The translations under genes and the position numbers were made by a program. The notes under the pieces are model-generated. The model was not told the DNA's origin. It made no database searches and saw nothing but the letters and a program-made list of their open reading frames with translations. Shown in pieces: positions 1 to 5,699 of a stretch of 6,346 nucleotides of DNA. Every line of letters starts with the position of its first letter. The first letter of the stretch is position 1. Source of the DNA: Chloroflexota bacterium (lineage in GTDB: Bacteria > Chloroflexota > Limnocylindria > P2-11E); the NCBI GenBank assembly GCA_005883775.1, contig VBEU01000035.1:1-6346 (forward strand), given 5' to 3'.

Positions 1-387
1 TGTCAGCTCGGCCTCAAGGACACATATGGCATCACCTTCAAAGACTTCAAGCCGCTGGACACAGGTGGCCCTCTCACGATCGCGGCGCTCGATGGCAAGC
101 AGATCGACGTCGGGCTGCTCTTTACGAGCGATCCGAGCATCGTGGCCAAGAGCTTCGTGCTCCTCGATGACGACAAGCACCTGCAGCTTGCCGACAACAT
201 CGCCCCGGTCGTGCGGAACGCCTTGTTGAGCAAAGACGACGGCACGCTCGCGCGGCTGCTCGACTCGATCAGCGCGAAGCTGACCCAGGCGGAGCTGAAC
301 GACATGAACAAGCAGGTCGCCGTCGACAAGGCCGACAGCAAGGTGGTCGCGGCCGCGTGGCTGAAAAAGCAGCAACTGATCAAGTAG
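1..387 (+). CDS. Glycine betaine/choline ABC transporter substrate-binding protein (OpuAC/ProX type), C-terminal part
   Basis: The gene runs in from the left edge and its start is outside the window; 128 codons and a TAG stop are visible in frame 1. It would be the extracytoplasmic solute-binding subunit of an osmoprotectant ABC importer, delivering a quaternary ammonium compound (glycine betaine, choline or carnitine) to the permease. The visible part carries the signature of the family's second lobe: YGITFKDFKPLDTGG, then LTIAAL and IDVGLLFTSDPSI, then a conserved LLDDDKHLQLADNIAPVVR. The C-terminal helices contain SAKLTQAELNDMNKQV and end in a Lys-rich AWLKKQQLIK. This region is full length at its C-terminus, with no sign of truncation. 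A terminator follows 20 bases after the stop, so it is probably the last gene of its operon. An in-frame ATG at 142 is internal to the fold and is not the real start. The family call is firm; the exact ligand is not determined. Confidence 0.9.
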   Translation, partial: CQLGLKDTYGITFKDFKPLDTGGPLTIAALDGKQIDVGLLFTSDPSIVAKSFVLLDDDKHLQLADNIAPVVRNALLSKDDGTLARLLDSISAKLTQAELNDMNKQVAVDKADSKVVAAAWLKKQQLIK

Positions 388-406
388 CGCCCGGCTGGAC
401 ACCCCT

Positions 407-444
407 CGGCGGCGCGCTCCGTTCTGGAGCCGCCGCCGCGTTTT
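407..444 (+). terminator. Intrinsic terminator after the OpuAC-type gene
   Basis: The left arm at 407-420 pairs with the right arm at 426-438 to give 13 base pairs, with one unpaired C in the left arm and a GTTCT loop. Nearly all pairs are G-C. The stem is followed by CG and then four T residues (441-444), a short U tract. It lies 20 bases after the stop of the binding-protein gene, where a terminator is expected. The rest of the gap up to 550 shows no gene and no convincing promoter. Confidence 0.72.
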
Positions 445-550
445 GGGGTGCCGGAGGCGAAATTGAGGTCTTCGCGATCCAAAACGACGGCCAACCTGCC
501 GCCAGCGCACGAGATGCAGATCGCATCGATGTGTTCGCGATAGATCTGGC

Positions 551-1915
551 ATGAGCGAACGTTTCGACTTCGTGATCATCGGCGCGGGAGCATCGGGCGA
601 AGCCGCGGCGAGCTACGCGCGCGCTCGCGGCGCGACGGTCGCGCTTGTCGAGCGAGATCTCTTCGGGGGCACGTGCGCGTTCTGGGGCTGCATGCCGTCG
701 AAGACGCTGCTGCACGCGGCTGCGATCCGCGCCTGCGGTGGCGACTATTCGTGGGGGAAAGCGTCCGCGCGCCGCGACTACATGATCGTCCGCGAGGGCC
801 GCGACTACCCCGATGACTCAGGACACATCAAGGGCTACAAGGCCGCAGGTACTGTTCCGGTGCGCGGTTCGGCGAAGATCGGCGCACCCGGCAAGGTGGT
901 CGTGCGGACCGATGACGGCGCGCGCGAGCTCGAGGCGCGCGACATCATCATCGCGGTCGGCTCGATCGGGAAAGTCCCGAAGCTCGAGGGTCTCGCCGAG
1001 GCGGGCTTCTGGACGAACAAAGAAGGTACGAGCCTCCGCGACCTGCCCAAGAGCATCGCGATCCTCGGTGCCGGACCGTCGGGAACCGAGCTCGCGCAGG
1101 TCTACGCGCGCTTCGGCGTGCGCACGACCTTGGTCAGCCCTCGGCAGGTCAACCCGAGCGACCATCCGCGCAGCTCCGCGCTGCTCGCGAAGGCGCTCCG
1201 CGCGTCGGGCGTCGACGTCCGCGAGAACGCGCGGGCGCAACGCATACGGCCGCGCGCGGGAAAGGGCGGTGAGCACGTTGTCGAGCTCGCGGACGGATCG
1301 ACGGTCGAGGCCGCGGTCATCGAGCTCAACGTTGGCCGCACCGCAGCGCCTGCCCTCTCCAGTCTCGGCCTCGACGCCGCGGGCATTTCCTACGACGGCG
1401 GGGACTACCTGAAGGTCGACGACACCCTTCGAGCCGCCGATCACGTCTACGCGATCGGAGACTGCGTCGGTCACGAGCTGTCGACCCATCTCGGCCACTA
1501 CGAGGGCGAGACCGCGGTGAAGATCGCGCTCGGCGACAGCATCCGCGCGGACTTCAGCGCGACGCCGCGCGCCGTGTACACCGATCCCGAGACCGCCGCG
1601 GTCGGTCTCCTTCTGGACCAGGCGAAGGAGCGCGGCATCGACGCGTATGAGGAGACCGCGGACCTTGCGACGAGCGCCAAAGGCTACGTGAGCGAGTCGG
1701 AGGGCCACGTCTCGGTCGTCATCGATCGCAAGAACAAGGTCGTCGTCGGCGCGTTCATCGGCGGGCCCGCGGCATCGGAGGCGATCCACGAAGCGGTGCT
1801 CGCGGTGAAGCTCCGCACTCCGATCGCCGTGCTTGCCGACACGATCCATGCCTTCCCGACCGTCTCGCGCGTCATGGGCGGCATTTTCGCGAAGGCCGAT
1901 CTCGCGCTTCGATGA
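551..1915 (+). CDS. FAD/NAD(P)-dependent pyridine nucleotide-disulfide oxidoreductase (lipoamide dehydrogenase/mercuric reductase-like)
   Basis: This is a 454-residue cytosolic class I flavin disulfide reductase, the usual length for the family. Family members pass electrons from NAD(P)H through FAD to a redox disulfide. The FAD-binding GAGASG lies at residues 11-16, with E34 at the end of the second strand. The redox-active pair C42/C47 sits in GGTCAFWGCMPSK. The NAD(P)-binding GAGPSG is at 173-178, followed by VSPRQ at 195-199. The second FAD motif, AIGD, is at 301-304, and a dimerisation domain follows from about 340. Where true lipoamide dehydrogenases have HPTxxE near the C-terminus, this protein has FPTVSR (435-440), so the catalytic His-Glu pair is absent. 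Lipoamide is therefore unlikely as substrate. ATG 551 is the first start in an upstream-open frame and places the FAD motif correctly, although no Shine-Dalgarno sequence is visible before it. The stop overlaps the next start as ATGA. The family is certain; the substrate is unknown. Confidence 0.93.
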   Translation: MSERFDFVIIGAGASGEAAASYARARGATVALVERDLFGGTCAFWGCMPSKTLLHAAAIRACGGDYSWGKASARRDYMIVREGRDYPDDSGHIKGYKAAGTVPVRGSAKIGAPGKVVVRTDDGARELEARDIIIAVGSIGKVPKLEGLAEAGFWTNKEGTSLRDLPKSIAILGAGPSGTELAQVYARFGVRTTLVSPRQVNPSDHPRSSALLAKALRASGVDVRENARAQRIRPRAGKGGEHVVELADGSTVEAAVIELNVGRTAAPALSSLGLDAAGISYDGGDYLKVDDTLRAADHVYAIGDCVGHELSTHLGHYEGETAVKIALGDSIRADFSATPRAVYTDPETAAVGLLLDQAKERGIDAYEETADLATSAKGYVSESEGHVSVVIDRKNKVVVGAFIGGPAASEAIHEAVLAVKLRTPIAVLADTIHAFPTVSRVMGGIFAKADLALR

Positions 1916-2514
1916 ACGCGGAGGACTACGTCACGCTTCTCGACTGGCGCCGGCGGATGGCCGATCTGTACTCGGACGTCCGCGAAAGGCTCCCCTTCGA
2001 CGCGCCGGCCGCGCACGCCCGATGGCGGAACGGCCGCGACGAGCTCTTCAAGGCGCATCCGCAGTCGCCGCTGCTCCAATCGGACCGCGCGGACTTTCGC
2101 GGCCTGCCGTATTACGGGTACGACCCGCGTTTCGCCAAGCGCGCGAGAATCCGGCCACTTCCCGAGGAGCGCTACGACGTGGGTACGAGCACCGGGGGCG
2201 TGATCCCATTCGTGCGGTTCGGCGCGGTCGATCTCGACGTCGGTTCGCTCGAGGTCTTCTGGCTCGACGCCTATAGCGGCGGTGTGTTCCTCCCGTTCCG
2301 CGACGCGACGGCCGGTACGACGACCTATGGCGGCGGACGTTATCTCCTCGACACGGCGAAGAGCGCGGACCTCGGCGCGAGCGGCGAAGAGCTCGTGCTC
2401 GACTTCAATTTCTCGTATCACCCCTCCTGCCGCTACGACCCGAAGTGGGTTTGTCCCCTCGCGCCGCTCGGGAATAGGCTGCAAGTCGCCATCGAGGCGG
2501 GGGAGCGGATGTGA
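1912..2514 (+). CDS. DUF1684 family protein
   Basis: This 200-residue protein has no signal peptide or membrane segment and is probably cytosolic. It matches the DUF1684 family, whose biochemical function I do not know. The start of the protein has DWRRRMADLYSDVRERLPF, then an SPLLQSDRADFRGLPYYGYD segment (about residues 50-69). The middle has the family hallmark FRDATAGTTTYGGGRYL (129-145), with D131, T133, G135, Y139, R143 and Y144. The C-terminal hallmark is DFNFSYHPSC, then WVCPLAP and NRLQVAIEAGE, with C173 and C181 as a CX7C pair. Its ATG overlaps the stop of the flavoenzyme gene by four bases. The only purine-rich stretch upstream (GAAGG at 1891-1895) is too far away, so translation probably depends on re-initiation by ribosomes finishing the gene before. 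Its stop likewise overlaps the transporter start. Some DUF1684 proteins occur near redox or transport genes, but no role can be assigned here. The family call is firm; the function is open. Confidence 0.9.
   Translation: MNAEDYVTLLDWRRRMADLYSDVRERLPFDAPAAHARWRNGRDELFKAHPQSPLLQSDRADFRGLPYYGYDPRFAKRARIRPLPEERYDVGTSTGGVIPFVRFGAVDLDVGSLEVFWLDAYSGGVFLPFRDATAGTTTYGGGRYLLDTAKSADLGASGEELVLDFNFSYHPSCRYDPKWVCPLAPLGNRLQVAIEAGERM
2499..2505 (+). promoter_or_regulatory. Ribosome binding site for the GTG start of the transporter
   Basis: GGGGGAG lies five bases before GTG 2511, inside the last codons of the DUF1684 gene. It supports GTG 2511 as the transporter start even though that codon overlaps the preceding TGA stop in a GTGA arrangement. 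Confidence 0.6.
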
Positions 2515-4082
2515 ACAGTCGCGCGCGCTGGACGCTTATCGCGGCGGTACTCGGATCGTCGATCGTATTCGTCGACTCGTCCGTCGTGACCGTCGCGCTG
2601 CCGCGCATTGGCCGCGAGCTTCCGACGACGATCTTCGGCGTCCTCGAGGGCCAGCTGTATGTCTACACCGGGTACCTTCTGACGCTCTCAGCTCTGCTCA
2701 TCCTCGCGGGTGCGCTATCCGACTTCTATGGGCGCCGCCGCGTCTTTCTCATCGGGCTCATCGGATTCGGACTAACGAGTGTGCTGTGCGGTCTCGCGCC
2801 GAACATGGAATTCCTCGTCGCCTCGCGCGTCCTCCAGGGCGCGGCCGGCGCGATCCTGGTGCCGGGATCGCTTGCGCTGCTGACGGCGAACTTCAGCGGC
2901 GAAGCCCAGGGCCGCGCGTACGGGGTGTGGGCGGCCGCGACGGCGGCGACGACGATCCTCGGACCGTTCATCGGAGGCATCCTCGTCGACACGATCTCGT
3001 GGCGCGTCGCGTTCCTCATCAATGTGCCGCTCGTCGTGGTCGCGGTCTGGGCGACCATCAGTCATGTTCCCGAGAGCCGCAACGAAAGCGCCACCGGCCG
3101 CTTCGACTGGCTCGGCGCCGCGGTGGTGGCGGTCGCGGTCGGCGGTCTCAGCTTCGGCGCGACCTACGGTCAGCAGCGTGAGTGGCGCGATCCGCTCGCG
3201 TTCGTGGCGCTCGCCGCCGGCGTCGCGGCGACGATCGCGTTCCCCTTTCTCATGGCGCGAAACCGTGACCCGCTCGTTCCGCTCGAGCTTTTTCGCTCCC
3301 GGAACTTCACGGTCACGAATATCTCGACCCTTGTGATCTACGGGGCGCTCTACGTGACCTTCTATTACCTCGCTCTATTTCTCCAGGGCGTGCTCGGCTA
3401 CTCAGCGTCGGCCGCGGGTCTCGCCGGGATTCCCGGCGGGCTCCTTCTCGTCATCCTGTCTACGCGCTTCGGCGCCCTCTCGGCGCGCTACGGTCCGAAG
3501 ATCTTCATGACCGTCGGCCCCGCGCTGATGGCGATCGGTGTCCTGTGGTTCGCGCGCGTCCCCGCCACGAGTCCGGCCTGGGTCTTCGTTCCCGGCGATC
3601 CGTCGAGCTGGGTGCCGCCGGGCCAGTACTTCGTCGACTTTCTGCCTGGGCAGATCATCTTCGGGTTCGGGCTCGCGATGATGGTCGCGCCGCTCACGAC
3701 CGCGCTCATGACGAGCGTGCCGGTACGAAACTCGGGCGTGGCGTCGGCCATCAACAACGCCATCTCGCGTGTCGGTCCGCAGCTCGCCGGCGCGGTGATC
3801 TTCGTCGCGATCACCGCGAGCTTCTATGCGGGGATGTCCGTCCGGCTTCCGGGTACGGATACGTCCGACCCCGCGTTCCGCCATAACTATTCGCCGATGA
3901 ACGTCCCGCGCAGCTCGGACCAGGCCGCCCAGGCCGCGCGCGATCAATCGACCGACGCGTTCCACCTCGCGATGTTCGTGGGCGCGGGACTGCTTGCCGC
4001 CGGTGCTCTCGTCAACGCGGTCGGAATCTCGAACCATGTCGCGCTTGAAGCGGCCAAGCGCGAGCCTGCTCCGGCGGGTTAA
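2511..4082 (+). CDS. MFS transporter, DHA2 (EmrB/QacA-like) drug:H+ antiporter family
   Basis: This 523-residue inner-membrane protein has about 14 hydrophobic segments, typical of DHA2 exporters that expel lipophilic compounds in exchange for protons. TM1 carries the motif DSSVVTVALPRIGREL (from D22). Motif A is GALSDFYGRRR (67-77), motif B has R106 with LQGAAGA (108-114), and motif C is ILGPFIGG (149-156), the antiporter signature that marks efflux rather than uptake. Two long polar loops stand out: one rich in Pro/Trp at about 349-380, and one at about 443-484 before the last helix, both probably outside the membrane. The C-terminal tail is short (EAAKREPAPAG). Translation starts at GTG 2511, which overlaps the DUF1684 stop and has a good ribosome binding site. 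It is the third gene of the overlapping set, so it may export a product or substrate of the two upstream proteins. The substrate cannot be read from the sequence. Confidence 0.93.
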   Translation: MNSRARWTLIAAVLGSSIVFVDSSVVTVALPRIGRELPTTIFGVLEGQLYVYTGYLLTLSALLILAGALSDFYGRRRVFLIGLIGFGLTSVLCGLAPNMEFLVASRVLQGAAGAILVPGSLALLTANFSGEAQGRAYGVWAAATAATTILGPFIGGILVDTISWRVAFLINVPLVVVAVWATISHVPESRNESATGRFDWLGAAVVAVAVGGLSFGATYGQQREWRDPLAFVALAAGVAATIAFPFLMARNRDPLVPLELFRSRNFTVTNISTLVIYGALYVTFYYLALFLQGVLGYSASAAGLAGIPGGLLLVILSTRFGALSARYGPKIFMTVGPALMAIGVLWFARVPATSPAWVFVPGDPSSWVPPGQYFVDFLPGQIIFGFGLAMMVAPLTTALMTSVPVRNSGVASAINNAISRVGPQLAGAVIFVAITASFYAGMSVRLPGTDTSDPAFRHNYSPMNVPRSSDQAAQAARDQSTDAFHLAMFVGAGLLAAGALVNAVGISNHVALEAAKREPAPAG

Positions 4083-4116
4083 GTCTTAGCTCGCCCGTAT
4101 GAGGTAAGCGCCCGCG

Positions 4117-4139
4117 CCTCAGACGCGAGGTAGGGCTTG
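4117..4139 (+). promoter_or_regulatory. Ribosome binding site and possible hairpin before the TTG start of the lipoprotein gene
   Basis: CGAGG (4126-4130) lies six bases before TTG 4137 and supports that start over the in-frame GTG codons at 4158 and 4167, which lack such a site. CCTC at 4117-4120 can pair with GAGG at 4127-4130 across a six-base loop and would hide the site. The same CCTC could instead pair with another GAGG at 4101-4104. The helices are only four base pairs long, so any regulatory role is speculative. Confidence 0.4.
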
Positions 4140-5249
4140 AGGCGTCAATGTGTAGCTGTGATCGGTGTGCGCCTTTCCTTTGCTGCGCTGCTGCTCGCGC
4201 TCATCGCGATCGGCTGCGAGCCGTCGGCCTCGAGCCCGACGTCTACCGTTGCTACGCCGCCAGCTGCGTCGCCCTCTCGCACCGCTTCGCCGTCCGCGCC
4301 CACGCGAATCCAAGAGTCGGAGAGTCCGATCCCCGATGTCGCCGGCGCCTTCGTGCTCTTTCAGCTACCGACTGAGACAGGGCTCAGGGCCGTCTCTTTC
4401 GGTGGCGATGTGAACGGCCTTCTTCCCACTTCTATCACGCAGCTCTCCGGCTATGCGGGTTGGCAGCAGTCGCCATATGGGATTCCCTACATCCTCGGCT
4501 CGACCGTCTATGACCGCGCGGGTAGGTCGCTCGGCGCGCTGCCGTGGACCATTCGGCAAACGGTGACCTGGTCCGCTGATGGCCGGTTGCTCTGCGCCGC
4601 TGTTCCTGAGCGAGCGACGACCGGCGCACAGATGCGTCTCGAGACCGCCCGGCCGGGTGAACCGGCGAAGCTGATCGCGAGCGGTTTCATGGTCTACAGC
4701 GACAACGCGACCTATCCGGTGCTGGCGTGCGACGCGAGCACCGATCGCGCGATCGTCGCGTCGTTCGGCCAGGGCGTTGCGCCCTCGCGACTGACGGTAT
4801 TCCGACTCTCGACCGGTGCGATCATCCGCTCCGTCGACTATGCGGGCATGATGGGCTGGGTCGCCGCGAGCGCCGATGGGACGATGCTCGTCGAGACGCT
4901 TCCCTTTGACACCGCATCCCAGCGTTGGTCAGCGACGATCCGGTCCGCGGACGACGGTACGACGATGGGTCGGGTCGACGGTTTTGTTGCACACGGATTC
5001 TCGGGAGACAACAGCCTTCTCGTCGGTGCGAGCGAAAGTATCGCGGCGGTCGTCGACTGGAAGACCGGACGCGCAGTCTGGAGCACGAGCGGTACGTACG
5101 GCGGCTTCCTCGCGGAACCCGCGGGCCGCCGGCTTGCTGTCGGCATCGGCTTCGTCGGGGGATCGGACCAGCGCGATGTGTATCTCGTGAGCGCTGACGG
5201 CTCCGCCGCCCTTCTTCCGGCGCATGTGCGCGTCGCTCTCCGCTACTAG
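4137..5249 (+). CDS. Putative exported lipoprotein with beta-propeller-like repeats, function unknown
   Basis: This 370-residue protein has a short basic start (MRRQ), a hydrophobic stretch (about 13-26) and the lipobox-like AIGC with C27. This predicts signal peptidase II cleavage and a lipid anchor on the outer face of the cytoplasmic membrane. A Ser/Thr/Pro/Ala-rich linker (about 28-58) follows, as in many surface lipoproteins of high-GC bacteria. The remaining 300 residues are beta-rich with recurring propeller-blade turns: WSADGR (145-150), ASADGT (244-249), FSGDN (288-292) and SADGS (352-356). These resemble WD40/PQQ-like or TolB-like repeats, but no specific family is recognised and no catalytic motif is seen. 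C153 and C198 are the only cysteines in the mature domain and could form a disulfide. TTG 4137 is chosen because of its ribosome binding site; GTG 4158 or 4167 would still leave a working signal peptide. It lies 54 bases after the transporter gene with no terminator seen between them, so co-transcription is possible. Confidence 0.72.
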   Translation: MRRQCVAVIGVRLSFAALLLALIAIGCEPSASSPTSTVATPPAASPSRTASPSAPTRIQESESPIPDVAGAFVLFQLPTETGLRAVSFGGDVNGLLPTSITQLSGYAGWQQSPYGIPYILGSTVYDRAGRSLGALPWTIRQTVTWSADGRLLCAAVPERATTGAQMRLETARPGEPAKLIASGFMVYSDNATYPVLACDASTDRAIVASFGQGVAPSRLTVFRLSTGAIIRSVDYAGMMGWVAASADGTMLVETLPFDTASQRWSATIRSADDGTTMGRVDGFVAHGFSGDNSLLVGASESIAAVVDWKTGRAVWSTSGTYGGFLAEPAGRRLAVGIGFVGGSDQRDVYLVSADGSAALLPAHVRVALRY

Positions 5250-5274
5250 CCGAACACTCGGAGTCCTCTGCGGC

Positions 5275-5304
5275 TTGACTTCATTGGTAAGTGCAGACTA
5301 ACGT
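5275..5304 (+). promoter_or_regulatory. Predicted sigma-70-type promoter of the VOC gene
   Basis: TTGACT (5275-5280) matches five of six bases of the -35 consensus. TAACGT (5299-5304) keeps the key TA....T of the -10 box, and the spacer is 18 bases. It lies in the 90-base gap just after the lipoprotein stop and would give a leader of about 30 bases before ATG 5340. This suggests that the VOC gene is expressed independently of the upstream genes. Confidence 0.6.
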
Positions 5305-5314
5305 AAGGTCCATC

Positions 5315-5334
5315 GCGCAAGAGCGCAAGGGAGG
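5315..5334 (+). promoter_or_regulatory. Leader hairpin and strong ribosome binding site of the VOC gene
   Basis: AAGGGAGG (5327-5334) sits five bases before ATG 5340 and is the strongest Shine-Dalgarno sequence in the window. Immediately before it, GCGC (5315-5318) and GCGC (5323-5326) can pair around an AAGA loop. This small hairpin leaves the binding site free and may stabilise the transcript's 5' end; that role is inference. Confidence 0.55.
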
Positions 5335-5339
5335 CCTAT

Positions 5340-5693
5340 ATGGGCGATCAGGTGACCAATTTCGAGATCAATAGCGCGGACCCGCCGAAGGCGCGGCGTT
5401 TCTACACCTCGGTGTTCGGATGGAAGATGAACGAGGTCCCGCAGACGGGCTACACGTTCGTCGACACCGACGCCGGCGGCAAGGGTATCGGCGGCGGGAT
5501 CGGTCCGCTCCGCGGGCCCAAGGCATTCGTCACGTTCTACGTCGTGGTGCGCGATCTGAACGCGACCCTGAAGAAAGCGACCGACGGCGGCGGGAAGGTC
5601 GTGTTCCCCGCGACGAAGGTCGGACCGACGACGACGATCGCGCTCTTCAGCGACCTCGATGGAAACGTGATCGGCCTCACCGACGGCAAATAG
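5340..5693 (+). CDS. VOC family (glyoxalase/bleomycin resistance-like) protein
   Basis: This 117-residue cytosolic protein is the length of one vicinal-oxygen-chelate domain made of two beta-alpha-beta-beta-beta modules. The first module opens with VTNFEINSADPPKARRFYTS followed by VFGWK (5-29), the usual helix entry of the family. A Gly-rich GGKGIGGGIGPL loop follows. The second module holds TFYVVVRDLNATLKKATDGG, then GKVVFPATKVGP and the closing DLDGNVIGL (105-113). Metal-dependent VOC enzymes usually have His in the first strand and Glu in the last (GNxxEL). Here those positions are N7 and G112, so this member probably does not bind metal in the standard way. It may bind a small molecule, as some non-catalytic relatives do. 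It has its own promoter and ribosome binding site, and its stop lies six bases from the stop of the opposing gene. The fold is firm; the ligand is unknown. Confidence 0.9.
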   Translation: MGDQVTNFEINSADPPKARRFYTSVFGWKMNEVPQTGYTFVDTDAGGKGIGGGIGPLRGPKAFVTFYVVVRDLNATLKKATDGGGKVVFPATKVGPTTTIALFSDLDGNVIGLTDGK

Positions 5694-5699
5694 CGTCGG
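5680..5699. other. Inverted repeat between converging stop codons
   Basis: CCGACG (5680-5685) and CGTCGG (5694-5699) form a perfect six-base inverted repeat around an eight-base loop that contains the VOC stop codon. The second arm abuts the stop codon of the minus-strand gene. No T run follows on either strand, so it is not a classic intrinsic terminator. It could act weakly on both converging transcripts, or be chance in GC-rich DNA. Confidence 0.3.

Noticed and set aside
517..550. Possible promoter just before the flavoenzyme gene (TAGATC at 541-546)
   Set aside because: There is no matching -35 box, and the implied transcription start would fall at or just past the ATG. A near-leaderless transcript cannot be excluded, but it is not supported enough to annotate.
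818..1849. A 343-codon open frame on the minus strand inside the flavoenzyme gene
   Set aside because: Its translation is Arg/Asp/Val-rich with no recognisable motif, and it lies opposite a gene with complete family motifs. Long antisense frames are expected in GC-rich DNA.
1684..2484. A 266-codon open frame on the minus strand opposite the DUF1684 gene
   Set aside because: It shows charged, motif-free composition and lies opposite a clear family match; it is a GC-driven shadow.
2282..3181. A 299-codon plus-strand frame overlapping the DUF1684 and transporter genes
   Set aside because: It is extremely Arg-rich, typical of a shifted reading of GC-rich codons, and the two overlapped genes carry strong family motifs.
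5248..5275. Possible terminator after the lipoprotein gene (AGCCG pairing with CGGCT)
   Set aside because: The stem is only five base pairs with an 18-base loop and no T run, and it runs into the -35 box of the VOC promoter.
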